Positions 35,966 to 45,696 of a DNA stretch of 64,000 bases are shown in pieces. The position numbers and the translations under genes are program-made. This DNA is from Streptomyces tuirus (GTDB lineage Bacteria > Actinomycetota > Actinomycetes > Streptomycetales > Streptomycetaceae). The DNA is taken from assembly GCF_014701095.1 (NCBI RefSeq), contig NZ_AP023439.1, positions 62,001 through 126,000 on the forward strand, given 5' to 3'. The notes beneath the pieces are model-generated. The model saw only the letters and a list, made by a program, of their open reading frames with translations. It did not search any database and was not told the DNA's origin. Numbering within the stretch: position 1 is the first letter of the stretch; each line of letters starts with the position of its first letter.

Positions 35966-36448
35966 TCAGCTGCCCGTGCGGTTCTTGGTGTACTCGACTT
36001 TGGCCGGCCCCTCACCCTCCAGCCGATCCCCGAGAACCCAGCCGCACGCCTCATAGAACGACTTGGCCCTGGCATTGTCCGGGAAGGTCTCCAGCCGGAT
36101 GGTCGAGTACTGGGCGAGGAGCGTTCCTTCCGCGTGCCGAAGCAGGAGGCGGCCGAGTCCTCGACGGTGATGATCCGGGTCGACCATCATCAGGTCGACC
36201 GTGGGGCCATCGAGCACTGAGAGGCCGACGATCCGGCCGTCCTGGCTGAGGCAGTGCACGCCACCTTGCTCCAGATGGCTCTTCACGTGCGCGTCCGAAG
36301 CACCACTGCCGATGAACCAGTCCACTGCCTCGTCGCCGAGGAACCCGCGGTAACAGGTATCGATCGTGCGACGCGCGAGAGCCTGGAGAGCATCGATGTC
36401 TTCCCCGGTTGCAGGGCGGATGGTGGGGGGGTGCTGTCCGGTCGACAC
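35966..36448 (-). CDS. GNAT-family N-acetyltransferase inside the IS630 element
   Basis: A complete 160-residue acetyltransferase: TIRPATGEDIDALQALARRT, a substrate loop YRGFLGDEAVDWFIGSG, the beta hairpin GRIVGLSVLDGPTVDLMMVD, acetyl-CoA motif A PDHHRRGLGRLLLRHAEG (R-R-G-L-G) and motif B ARAKSFYEACGWVLG. It starts with ATG and has no frameshift, so it seems functional. It is oriented opposite to the transposase fragment and lies wholly between the element's inverted ends. The acceptor is unknown. Confidence 0.8.
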   Translation of the reverse strand: MSTGQHPPTIRPATGEDIDALQALARRTIDTCYRGFLGDEAVDWFIGSGASDAHVKSHLEQGGVHCLSQDGRIVGLSVLDGPTVDLMMVDPDHHRRGLGRLLLRHAEGTLLAQYSTIRLETFPDNARAKSFYEACGWVLGDRLEGEGPAKVEYTKNRTGS

Positions 36449-36586
36449 GGTGATTCCAATTCTGCCGTGAGGGGTGGCCTCCCGACTCTAGCCGCTCAGT
36501 TGTTCCTCAATCGAGACGTCGTGACCGGCGTCGGGGAACCACGACGGTGTCGCACCGCGACAGGGAAAACGTTGTCTGATGCGGCA

Positions 36587-37696
36587 CTAGCTCTCGCCCT
36601 CCTTCGCTTCCCGCACCTTCTTCTCCTGGCGCAGCTTCTGCCACCGCTGCCGCTGACGCTCGCCGTACGCCGCGTTGCGGACAGTGCCGTCGTCCTCGAG
36701 TCCGGATCCGAACGCACCCCCGACCATGCCCATGGAGCTGACGAACCAGGCGAGCCCGGCGTAGTCGTGGACCGTCACCTTGTGCCCGATCACCTTGCCG
36801 AAGGCCGACGGGACCAGCGTGAGCTGGGAGACGCCGAAGAGGGTGAGGAACAGGACCACGTACAGGGAGAGGACACCGAAGGTGATCGTCACGCAGGTGA
36901 CCGTGTTGTAGAGGCGGGAGAAGGGGCGGGAGAGTGAATCGTGAGGGCGTTCCCAGAGGTCGTGATCGATGATGATCCATGCGGTGAGGGCGGTGAGGGA
37001 GGCGACGGAGCACCCGATCAGGCGTCCCGCGTCCATGCCCGAGGAGATGGTCCAGGCCGAGGAGTTGATCAGGCCGAAGGCGGCGGTGGCGAAGACTCCG
37101 GCCAGTGCGCGGGAGAGGGTGGTGAAGAGTCGCCAGGGCCGGTTGGCCCGCACCATGCCGGTGACGAGACTCAGATGGCCGCGCAGGCCGGGCACGATGA
37201 AGCGTTTGCGGTCGTCCTCGCCGGGCCCCGCGGCTTCGAGTCTGCCGGCTTCCTCCGGGGACGGAACGAGATCGGCATGTGCCCGGGTGAGCATGCCGAC
37301 GACGTCCGCGACGACGTGCCGGGCGCGCTGTCGCATCCGCCAGGAGCCGAGCGCCGGCAGGGACACCAGCGCGATGCGGTCCTCGGGGCTCACCTCAATG
37401 CTGACCGGCTCCAGGCCGGCTCGCCGAGGCAGATCGGTGAGGAAGACTCCGACGTCCCAGTCGCCCTCGGGGAGGAACGGGCGTACGACGTCGGTCACGG
37501 AGGAGACTTCCAGTTGCTCGTCCGCGACCAGCGGTGCCGTGCGGGCTGTCACCTGCCAGTCGATGTCGGCGCGGACCCGCCGCCTCAGCTGCTGCGGCAG
37601 CTCTTCGGCCAGTCCCTGGGCGATCTCCGACGCCACTCCGGGGTCGGCGACCAGCACGATCCGCACCGTCGCAGCGGCAGGCCGGGAATCTGTCAT
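36587..37696 (-). CDS. Membrane protein of unknown function (369 aa)
   Basis: The N-terminal 150 residues form a soluble alpha/beta domain (TVRIVLVADPGVASEIAQGL; WDVGVFLTDLPRRAGLEPVS). The rest carries four hydrophobic segments: LAGVFATAAFGLINSSAWTI, CSVASLTALTAWIIIDHDLW, VTCVTITFGVLSLYVVLFLT and YAGLAWFVSSMGMVGGAFGS. It ends in a charged coil (RQRQRWQKLRQEKKVREAKE). Its TAG stop is the exact insertion site of the IS630 element, which preserves the stop codon. The protein is known as a conserved actinomycete hypothetical, and no function can be given. Confidence 0.75.
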   Translation of the reverse strand: MTDSRPAAATVRIVLVADPGVASEIAQGLAEELPQQLRRRVRADIDWQVTARTAPLVADEQLEVSSVTDVVRPFLPEGDWDVGVFLTDLPRRAGLEPVSIEVSPEDRIALVSLPALGSWRMRQRARHVVADVVGMLTRAHADLVPSPEEAGRLEAAGPGEDDRKRFIVPGLRGHLSLVTGMVRANRPWRLFTTLSRALAGVFATAAFGLINSSAWTISSGMDAGRLIGCSVASLTALTAWIIIDHDLWERPHDSLSRPFSRLYNTVTCVTITFGVLSLYVVLFLTLFGVSQLTLVPSAFGKVIGHKVTVHDYAGLAWFVSSMGMVGGAFGSGLEDDGTVRNAAYGERQRQRWQKLRQEKKVREAKEGES

Positions 37697-37971
37697 GGTC
37701 TCGATCCGGTCGGGGTGTGGGCAGGCGCGACGGGTTTCTCGCCCGAGGTCCCGTTGTAACCCGCCCTCATGTGGCGGTCGAGCGCGACAGGCGCCTTGGC
37801 GCCCGGCGTCCCCCGATCAGGCCCTGGATAACCGGCGCGGCCCCAGGCGGCGCCTACACCGTCCACTCCGGCAGGGTGCGAGTCGTGCTCCGCCATGAGA
37901 GACCAGTCGGGGGATGTCGGCTTCTGCACCGCGCAGACACCGCGCCGTGCCTGGGCGGCATCGTCCGGCGA

Positions 37972-38610
37972 TCACCTGGTGAGTGAGCGGGCTCCCAAGC
38001 CTCTGGCCTGGAAGCGCTGGCCCATGGCGATCTCGTCGCCCACTACCGACCAGACCGTCTCTTCGTCCTGGAAGGGGACGGGATCGATGCTGCTCGTCTC
38101 CTGACGGATGCGATCGACCTCGGCGTCCAGGCGCTCGAAGTCGGCGTCCTGGTCGCCCTCGTCGCCGCTGAATGCGAACTCCTCGAGCAGCCGCTGGAAC
38201 CGGAAGGTGACCTGGATCAGTGAGGAGACGTCCGCGTGGAGTTCCTGGACGGTCTCCTCGTCGGGGTCGAAGGCGTGCACCTTGCCCGATACGGGATCGA
38301 GGGCGAGGTGCGCGTTGAGCAGCCAGCCAAAGACGGGCCAGGCGCCTGCGCCCTCCGCAGCGTTCTCGAAGTCCTCGATGTGAACGACGTGCTGCACGGG
38401 GGGCAGCAGACCGTTGTCCTCGTCAGGCCAGCGCAGCGGGAGCGTACCGGTGGGGATGCCGACGGTCTGCAGGAGGCGGGCGCCCTCGGTGCCCGCGGCG
38501 GCAGGCGGGAAGGCACCGGCGGGCAAGGTCGCGATCCGGTCCTCGCCGAAGAAGCCGGCGAGTTCGCCGCGGGTGACATCGAAAAGCACAGCCGGAACTC
38601 CGAACTCCAT
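37972..38610 (-). CDS. SUKH-4 family protein
   Basis: The 212-residue protein matches the SUKH-4 group: an N-terminal VTRGELAGFFGEDRIATLPA, the LLQTVGIPTGTLPLRWPDED core, VFGWLLNAHLALDPVSGKVH, AFDPDEETVQELHADVSSLI and an acidic C-terminal helix. SUKH-4 proteins are proposed immunity proteins of polymorphic toxin systems in Streptomyces, often paired with deaminase or nuclease toxins. None is visible here, so it is an orphan. It is cytoplasmic. Confidence 0.75.
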   Translation of the reverse strand: MEFGVPAVLFDVTRGELAGFFGEDRIATLPAGAFPPAAAGTEGARLLQTVGIPTGTLPLRWPDEDNGLLPPVQHVVHIEDFENAAEGAGAWPVFGWLLNAHLALDPVSGKVHAFDPDEETVQELHADVSSLIQVTFRFQRLLEEFAFSGDEGDQDADFERLDAEVDRIRQETSSIDPVPFQDEETVWSVVGDEIAMGQRFQARGLGARSLTR

Positions 38611-39045
38611 TGGGACACAGGCACCGTGGGGACTGGCAGTGGACTAGACGGTCACAACAGCAGCGCCAGCTGATCGACTCCCCCAGCAGGCGACGGGAAC
38701 CCAGGAGAAGGTACGCGAATCAGCGAGACCTGTCCCGGCTCGGTCCGGGCTCGGCGAGATATGGGAGAGGCAGACACGCCGTTGCGCCTGAGGATGCCAC
38801 GCGATAGCCGCCGCAGCGGATGCCGGGGGCAGGTTCGTGTTGATCACCGACTGAGTCGAACACCGGCCCGGACCTCTTGGCCGGCCGCCGGTCTGGGAAC
38901 GTAGCGGATTGGCTGCCGACGCCCGGGGCACACGGGTCGGTGCATGACCCATGTGAGCGATGGTGACGAGGGAGACGCCCATGCTTGCCGCAGACAAACT
39001 CCCTCTTGACCACTTGACCGCCCCTGCAATCGACCCAGAAGCACC
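38611..39045. other. Intergenic region between divergent SUKH-4 and DUF6098 genes
   Basis: About 430 bases without a convincing gene. It must contain both promoters, but no repeats or strong hairpins stand out. Confidence 0.4.
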
Positions 39046-39555
39046 ATGTTCATGGACACGACCGCTGCCCTGCCGACGTTCAACAGCCTCGATGAGCTGA
39101 CCCAGCTGATCACCCACCGGCGCGGCCTCTACGTGCGCTGGTCCCGTGGGCCGGAGAGCGACCTGCCCAAGACAAGCAGTACGGACGATCTCACCGGGAT
39201 CAAGCTGCCGGGTCTGTCGGCCAGCCCGCTGGACATCGAGGACTGGTGGGGCGAGCGGCCCGCGCGAATCTGGGTCGCCCGCCGACTGTACGACTACTGC
39301 CACCTGCCGCACATCAAGGACCCGCGCACCCGACCCTGGGTTCTGCACGGCTCCGAGACGGCCCGCGGACCGGACAACGAACCCCTGGTGACGGAGATCG
39401 AACCCATTGGTTGGATCTCCGACCAGGTCATCACGGACGTCAGCCGCATCATCACCGAACAGCCTGGGCCCTGGGGCACGCTCGACAGAGATGAATCTTC
39501 TGAGCGACCCCCCTCACCCCTGGAACCGCCGCCGAGGCGGCACGACCACCGGTAA
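39046..39555 (+). CDS. DUF6098 family protein
   Basis: The 169-residue protein shows the family pattern: LPTFNSLDELTQLITHRRGL, YVRWSRGPESDL, LPGLSASPLDIEDWWGERPA and WVARRLYDYCHLPHIKDPRT, then TEIEPIGWISDQVITDV. These Streptomyces and Kitasatospora proteins are cytoplasmic and of unknown function, often found near stress and catalase-type genes. ATG at 39046 or 39052 is possible. The C-terminal 20 residues are disordered and Pro/Arg-rich. A small gene follows 133 bases later on the same strand. Confidence 0.75.
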   Translation: MFMDTTAALPTFNSLDELTQLITHRRGLYVRWSRGPESDLPKTSSTDDLTGIKLPGLSASPLDIEDWWGERPARIWVARRLYDYCHLPHIKDPRTRPWVLHGSETARGPDNEPLVTEIEPIGWISDQVITDVSRIITEQPGPWGTLDRDESSERPPSPLEPPPRRHDHR

Positions 39556-39688
39556 CCCCCGGGCGGCGTCATCGCCCTCCGGGCCTGGTCGCGGTGGAGC
39601 ATCAGAATCTGCGGGCGCTCTGCGTCACCCGGACCTCCCTGGGCACCCGGCCACCCGGAGCAAGCACCACGGACAGGAGGTCCAGGGC

Positions 39689-39880
39689 ATGCCCAGTCCA
39701 CAGCAGCCGGAACTTCGGCGCAACGACAAGGGTGCCGCCACCCCCGAGGACAGCCGCGAGATGAAGGCAGCTGAAGAGGACGGCACCGAAAGCGGTCACC
39801 CGCACGGCACTGACAAGGGCACCAAGGGTGGAGGAGAGGGCGGCGGAGTACCTCCGGCGCAGCAACCAGACCATCCCTAA
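39689..39880 (+). CDS. Small hydrophilic disordered protein (63 aa)
   Basis: An ATG at 39689 with GGACAGGAGG at 39671-39680 as a good ribosome site. The product (PSPQQPELRRNDKGAATPED, then a Gly/Lys/Glu-rich tail ending in QQPDHP) has no hydrophobic core and looks intrinsically disordered, like the small stress-related hydrophilins of actinomycetes. A perfect hairpin terminator follows 19 bases after the stop. It may share a transcript with DUF6098. Confidence 0.6.
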   Translation: MPSPQQPELRRNDKGAATPEDSREMKAAEEDGTESGHPHGTDKGTKGGGEGGGVPPAQQPDHP

Positions 39881-39898
39881 GCCTCATGCAGTGCCGGT

Positions 39899-39924
39899 CG
39901 AACGGCCCTCGATCGGGCCGTTCG
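39899..39924 (+). terminator. Terminator after the 63-aa gene
   Basis: CGAACGGCCC and GGGCCGTTCG form a perfect 10-bp stem around TCGATC. Confidence 0.75.
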
Positions 39925-40261
39925 GCGTGTCCGGGAAGCGCAGCAGTCAGCCCCGCCCACAAGCTTCACCGGGCGGGGCTGATCAGCATGCGTGATCGTG
40001 AAGGGCGGGTCGCCTGCGCGGCGAAAGGCTCTGCAAGGCTTCAGCCGAACGATCTTCCCTGCAGGCAATAGGTGAGGCCCGGGGACACTGTCCCCTCCAC
40101 AATCACACTCCTGCCAACACGGCCGACGCGGGTGGTATTCCGCGAGGCGCCACCGCGTTCCGCGCACCTGCTCACGGTCCCGGCGGCAGGTCCCCGCGTC
40201 GGTTGCCGACCGATCCGAAGGGGGCAGGGAGTGGGTGACCGAGCCCTGCCGTGCTCTGGGC
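39925..40261. other. Intergenic region, nothing recognised
   Basis: No coding frame with motifs or ribosome site is seen between the terminator and the SGNH hydrolase gene, which ends here from the other strand. Confidence 0.4.
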
Positions 40262-41230
40262 TCAGCCGAGGGTGTTCAGCATCGCTTCTTCGACGTGGTC
40301 GGCGGCGTTGCGGTGGCCGAGGGCGTTGGGGTGTACGAAGGACAGCTGGTCAGGGAGGGTGACGAAGCCTTCGACCCACTTGCTGTCGTCGCAGACGCTG
40401 TGGTGCCGGGAGGAGTCGTAGAGGTCGATGAAGCTGGCGGCTTCCTGGGTGCCGGTCGAGTCGGCGATGGCCTTGTTGAGGGGTTCCAGGACGTCGTCGC
40501 GCAGCCAGGCCAGGTCGCCCTGGGTGATCGTGCCGAACTGCGTCAGGTCGCCGAAGCTGCATTTGGAGGTGTCACCGGGGACGATGGTGGGGTAGCCGAC
40601 GGCCAGGATCTTGGCGTGCGGGGCGCGCTCGTGGAGCACGCTGAGCATCCGGTCGTAGTCCTGGCGCACCTTCTTCAGCCGGGCCGGGATGCCGGCGGCC
40701 TGGGCGTCCTTGCACGGGGTGCCCACGCCGCCGCTATCGCCGCCCAGTTGCGGGCACTGCATGAGGAGGTCGGCGAAGCCGAGGGTGTTTCCGCCCGCAC
40801 CGACGGTGATGACGTCGGTGTCGGGGCCTACCGCTTCGGACTGCGGCGGCACTGCCGGGAAGGGGTAGTCGGGGTCCTCGGAGATGGGCGGCAGGTGGCG
40901 GCCGATCGGGTGCTGGGGGGTGTCGGTGACGTTGTCGATGGTGGCGGCGCCGCAGCTGACGTTGGTCAGCTCGAAGAGACCGCCGAGGTCGCGGTCGATG
41001 ACCTGAGGGTAGGACCGGTCGGTGCGCTCGCAGCCGTCGCGCGGCACTTCGAAGATGTTGCCGGCGGCTGGGATCACGCCGGCGGTGTAGGAGTCGCCGA
41101 GGGCGACCCACTGGTACTCCTCGGCCGCGGCGGCGGGCTGGGCTCCGGCGAACTGGGTGGGGATGAGAGCGCCGGCGGCGAGGGCTGCGGCCGAGCCGAG
41201 CAGGGCCAGACGAGTGCGGAAGCGTGCCAC
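40262..41230 (-). CDS. Secreted SGNH/GDSL-type hydrolase
   Basis: Likely an extracellular esterase or lipase. The 322-residue protein has a signal peptide (LALLGSAAALAAGALIPTQF, cleavage after AGAQPAAAA), the block I motif WVALGDSYTAGV with the nucleophile Ser, VSCGAATIDNV (block II Gly), DVITVGAGGNTLGFADLLMQ (block III with the usual Gly-x-Asn) and the C-terminal FVHPNALGHRNAADH (His of the triad). Six or more Cys suggest disulfides, as in Streptomyces SGNH lipases. It is monocistronic. Confidence 0.9.
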   Translation of the reverse strand: MARFRTRLALLGSAAALAAGALIPTQFAGAQPAAAAEEYQWVALGDSYTAGVIPAAGNIFEVPRDGCERTDRSYPQVIDRDLGGLFELTNVSCGAATIDNVTDTPQHPIGRHLPPISEDPDYPFPAVPPQSEAVGPDTDVITVGAGGNTLGFADLLMQCPQLGGDSGGVGTPCKDAQAAGIPARLKKVRQDYDRMLSVLHERAPHAKILAVGYPTIVPGDTSKCSFGDLTQFGTITQGDLAWLRDDVLEPLNKAIADSTGTQEAASFIDLYDSSRHHSVCDDSKWVEGFVTLPDQLSFVHPNALGHRNAADHVEEAMLNTLG

Positions 41231-41612
41231 GAATCCTCCAGGGATACGGCGTTGGCGTCACTTTCACCCTAAAGAGGTCGTAACTATGTGCACTAGATCC
41301 AATACGGACGGTCACAGTTGGACTGTCGGGCCCATCCCTGTGGGTGACCGACGCTCAGCGTGTCGACCGCTCACCCCTCCCGGGCGACCGCTCGGAAGCG
41401 GTACGTGCCCAGCACCGGGTCAGTTCCTGACCGGCTGCGGGAGCACATGCCCTTGGGTGGGCTGTCCTGTTCTCGTCATTCCGCTGGCTCGACGCCGGCC
41501 ATACGGGGCCGCAAGGATCACTCCTGGGGGAAGAAGGCGTACCTTCCCGATGGATCGATCGACAGGTCATCGAGCAAGGCTGGCGTTGCCGCGTCGGTCG
41601 GGAAGGCACGCC
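41231..41612. other. Intergenic region upstream of the SGNH gene
   Basis: Holds the SGNH promoter. No gene is recognised up to the IS256 scar. Confidence 0.35.
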
Positions 41613-41858
41613 GTGCTTACGGTCTTGAACGAATACGGCAGCACGCCAAGCGGAAGTTCGCCGCTGGATACTTTCGGTCGGGAGGGCGCACGGCGGATGG
41701 CCCCCGGGCGCCGCCCCGGCATGGTCTGCAAACTGGTCGAGGCCGCCCAGCAGCGGTGGCGGGCCGGGAACGCGCCCCACCTCACCGCCCTGGTCCGGGC
41801 CGGAGCCCGCTTCGAACGCGGCCGGCTCCTCGAACGCCCCGGGGCGGTGGCGGCTTGA
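41613..41858 (+). pseudogene. IS256-family transposase scar (internal deletion)
   Basis: A continuous frame reads LDTFGREGARRMA, which looks like the N-terminal region of IS256-type Mutator transposases, then directly MVCKLVEAAQQRWRAGNAPH and TALVRAGARFERG to the end, which is the C-terminal end of the same family (normally KLIDAAQxRWRAVNAPHLVALVRAGAxFxxG). The whole DDE core is deleted without a frame change. About 80 of roughly 400 residues remain. Confidence 0.65.
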
Positions 41859-42373
41859 GCCCCCTCGCGGCCCAGGCCATCAGCACCCGGCGGCTGGACC
41901 TGCTGCCGCTGCACGTCGAGCACGCCCAGGAGATGGCCGCCGTGCTGTCCGACCCGGCCCTGCACCTCTTTATCGGCGGCACTCCCAGCACCCCGCAAGA
42001 GCTGAGCTCGCGCTACCAGCGCATGACCGCAGGCTCTCCCGACCCCGCCGTCTCCTGGCTGAACTGGGTGATCCGGCTGCGTGACGAGTCCTGCCTGACG
42101 GGCACCGTCCAGGCGACGGTCGGCCCCTCCGGCCACGGACTCATCGCCGAGATCGCCTGGGTCGTGGGGGCTCCATGGCAAGGAAGAGGCATCGCCGGCG
42201 AAGCGGCTAGAGGACTCGTCGACTGGCTCGGCCGACAGTCCGTGCAGAGCGTCATCGCCCACATCCACCCCGAACACCGGGCGTCCGCCGCGGTCGCCAC
42301 GGCCGCCGGGCTGACACCCACCGACGAATGGCACGAAGGCGAGATCCGATGGCACCGGGACAACAAGCGATGA
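41855..42373 (+). CDS. GNAT-family N-acetyltransferase
   Basis: About 172 residues from a TTG at 41855 that overlaps the IS256-scar stop (TTGA). GNAT features: AISTRRLDLLPLHVEHAQEM, VIRLRDESCLTGTVQATVGP, the motif A strand and helix IAEIAWVVGAPWQGRGIAGE (W-Q-G-R-G-I-A), and HPEHRASAAVATAAGLTPT as motif B. The frame is open upstream through the IS remnant, so the original start may have been replaced at the junction. It is probably still a full-length domain. The substrate is unknown. Confidence 0.75.
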   Translation: MSPLAAQAISTRRLDLLPLHVEHAQEMAAVLSDPALHLFIGGTPSTPQELSSRYQRMTAGSPDPAVSWLNWVIRLRDESCLTGTVQATVGPSGHGLIAEIAWVVGAPWQGRGIAGEAARGLVDWLGRQSVQSVIAHIHPEHRASAAVATAAGLTPTDEWHEGEIRWHRDNKR

Positions 42374-42516
42374 CTACAACGAGCCAAGGGTTTTGACCAT
42401 TACTCCGTTACTGCCCGGACGGACATGACCGAGGAATCGCCTCCCACGAAAGCGCGTCCTGCTCTACACATGACACCCCGCGCCACACCCGCTCACAGAG
42501 GCTATAGCCTCCGCCT

Positions 42517-43329
42517 GTGACCAACAGCCTCAGCCGGATCGAGAATCCTCGCCCCCACGAGCTGCCTCACTACCAAGCGCTCCTGGACGGTACAGACTGG
42601 GCGTCGCTCGAAACCCCGTCCGGGCCAGGGACCGGCGAGTCCCTGCCGACGGCGCTGGCAGGCATCCTCAGCCCCGACCCGGTCGTCAGGTCGGCCGCCA
42701 CTGATGACGCGCTCAGGAAAGTGACCCACCAGAACACCATCTACGAAGCCACCGTTCCCGTAGCGCTCTATGTCGCGGCCATCCTCGACCACCCGGCCAT
42801 CGCGGCAGACGACTTCGGCCACGATGCCGACATGCCACCGCACCGCCCGACCCTCGTAAGACTGCTTGAGTGGCTCAGCGCAACCGCCTTCGACGCCGAC
42901 GACGAGTGCGTCGCCCACGGCGAACGCCATTGCGGCGAGGATTTTCTCGGCGAGTACGAGGAGATGCGCGCGTTCCGGGACCAGCGCCCGGCGATTTTCT
43001 CCGCTGTCCATTCTCTTCTCGGCCACGACAACGCGGCGGTACGCGACGCGGCTTTCGTCGCTGCGATCCCCCTCGCAGAGCACCCCGTGCTCACCGCGCA
43101 CCGGGCCGAGCTGGTCGGCCATGCCCGTCGTTTGCTGGCCACCAGCACCGACCGCTACAACCGAGACCGTGTCTTGGACGCGATGGGGGCATGGGGTCAC
43201 GACACCAGCGACCTGGAGAACGCGGACGACATCGCAGCCCGCGAGCGTTACGCCCGTCTCGAGGCGGAACGTGATTCCTGGCGGGCGGCCCACGGGACAG
43301 GCGGCTACTCCGAAGACCCACCGTTCTGA
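42517..43329 (+). CDS. HEAT-like helical protein of unknown function
   Basis: A 270-residue cytoplasmic protein from a GTG at 42517, made of paired helices typical of HEAT/ARM repeats: GILSPDPVVRSAATDDALRK, YVAAILDHPAI, RLLEWLSATAFDADDECVAH, VHSLLGHDNAAVRDAAFVAA and LVGHARRLLATSTDRYNRDR. Related Streptomyces proteins are annotated only as hypothetical and are sometimes found as immunity-like genes beside polymorphic toxins. No toxin is adjacent. It has no enzymatic motif and is likely a protein-binding scaffold. Confidence 0.7.
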   Translation: MTNSLSRIENPRPHELPHYQALLDGTDWASLETPSGPGTGESLPTALAGILSPDPVVRSAATDDALRKVTHQNTIYEATVPVALYVAAILDHPAIAADDFGHDADMPPHRPTLVRLLEWLSATAFDADDECVAHGERHCGEDFLGEYEEMRAFRDQRPAIFSAVHSLLGHDNAAVRDAAFVAAIPLAEHPVLTAHRAELVGHARRLLATSTDRYNRDRVLDAMGAWGHDTSDLENADDIAARERYARLEAERDSWRAAHGTGGYSEDPPF

Positions 43330-43584
43330 CTCAGAACACGCAGTCCCCCCAGACATCCGCTGATCACCCAGCGTGGCCACACCAGTGTCCTCGCGTGCCA
43401 CTTCGACGTCGTTGCGGTCCAGGTATCGCCGCACATAGACACTGGGTCCAGCAGCGCGGCCCCTTGGTGGCCACTCCTCTCTGTCGTACCGCATCCGAAA
43501 TCTGTGATGTCCCTTGATGCCATGCGGACTGGGTGTCTCCGGCGCAGTTGCCGAGGGACGTCCCGCCCTCCCGGGCATCGAGGA

Positions 43585-44064
43585 TCACGCGGTGTGTTTG
43601 TAGATGACGCCGAGACGGTGATGGTGATGAGAGCTGTGGTCGCCTCGACCCGGCGGGAAGAACACCGCACAGACGCCGGCAGGTCGGCTGAGGATGCTGG
43701 ACTGCTCTCCGAACGTCAGGCGATCGTTGACCTCGTGATCGCAACCCACTGCGTCGAGGCCGGCGATCAGATCCTCACGGAGAACTGTGGATGGGTAGAG
43801 CTCCGACTCCGGCAGGACCAGCGGCGGCAACTTCGTCGTCGAGCCCGGCGAGAGCCTGATGCTGATCTCGCTCACGAGGCGCCGGGTAATGGCCAACTCC
43901 AGACCGTTCCAGGCATAGGGATAGCCATCGATGTCCGGCCCCCTCAACCGGATGGCCGGGTGCGGACGCCCCGGTCCGAGGAGAGCCTCGGCCTCCGACA
44001 GCGGCATGCCGCAGTGAAGGGGACCGATCCGGCCGGTCTGAGCGAAGTCGACGAGCACGTTCAT
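43585..44064 (-). CDS. Hypothetical protein (159 aa)
   Basis: From the ATG at 44064 the product begins NVLVDFAQTGRIGPLHCGMP, then LSEAEALLGPGRPHPAIRL, GPDIDGYPYAWNGLELAITR and a later helix. This is the arrangement of small Streptomyces proteins near immunity and SUKH genes: a short helix, the 'LxxGMxxxEAExLLGP' element, then beta strands. Function is unknown. The longer ATG at 44109 would add an unrelated hydrophobic stretch. It is convergent with the HEAT-like gene. Confidence 0.6.
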   Translation of the reverse strand: MNVLVDFAQTGRIGPLHCGMPLSEAEALLGPGRPHPAIRLRGPDIDGYPYAWNGLELAITRRLVSEISIRLSPGSTTKLPPLVLPESELYPSTVLREDLIAGLDAVGCDHEVNDRLTFGEQSSILSRPAGVCAVFFPPGRGDHSSHHHHRLGVIYKHTA

Positions 44065-44303
44065 CAAGGTCACGACGCCGACTGTGACACCTCCCGCGCC
44101 GGCCCACACCTGGATAACCTCGGTGTGCGGCTGCGCTGCCCCCTCCCCGTGCGCCAGGAACTCGCTCCGCGCTGAAGGCGCTGGCTACGCGGACGGCTCG
44201 TAGTCGAACAGTCCGCGGTGGGTAGTCGCCGCCTTCGGCGTCATGAAGTCGATGACCACCCCGCGTTCTTGCGAGCCCCCGTGTGGTGTGTGCGCCCCTC
44301 CGC

Positions 44304-45293
<990 letters not shown>

Positions 45294-45696
45294 GCTGTGT
45301 CCCAGCCTTCCCTGCACGCTTGATCGTCCTTCGGGCGGCACGAAACCTCCCGTCCATCCAGGCACAGATGCCGTCACCCGGCATCCCAGGAGGAGCAGGC
45401 CCTGAGACGGCCTCGTGCGCCGTTACGTCCTCGACGCTATGACTTCGAGCGCACTCCATGGCAAGTGGGATGTGAGGGGGGCCCGGCTCCTGGTTGGGTA
45501 CCACACCCGTGTGACTCTCCAGGGTGCTTACCGCCGGCTGATTCTCACCTGGCACACGGGGCGGCCGGGAGCCGTCACCCACCCCGCCAACGGCCCCAGC
45601 ACCATGCTTCTCTGACAGGCAGTCATCCCCGGTGGCGGTCTGCGGACCGCGTACGGAACTTGAGACCACGAACAGCCCATGGAAAGTTCATGCAGC
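45294..45696. other. Intergenic region between divergent AKR and DinB genes
   Basis: About 400 bases with no convincing gene. It should contain both promoters. Confidence 0.4.

Larger units (their letters stand above)
35489..36590. mobile_element. IS630/Tc1-type element with a GNAT passenger
   Basis: The 31 bases at 35489-35519 (CTAGTGCCGCATCAGGCAAC then GTTTGCCCTGT) match the reverse complement of 36560-36590 at 29 of 31 positions. Both ends sit on a TA dinucleotide inside CTAG, the target duplication of IS630/Tc1/mariner elements. Inside are a 5'-truncated IS630 transposase, a third end-like copy at 35926-35949 just after the transposase stop, and a complete GNAT gene. The element is therefore either a decayed IS630 that captured a passenger or two nested copies. 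Confidence 0.75.
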
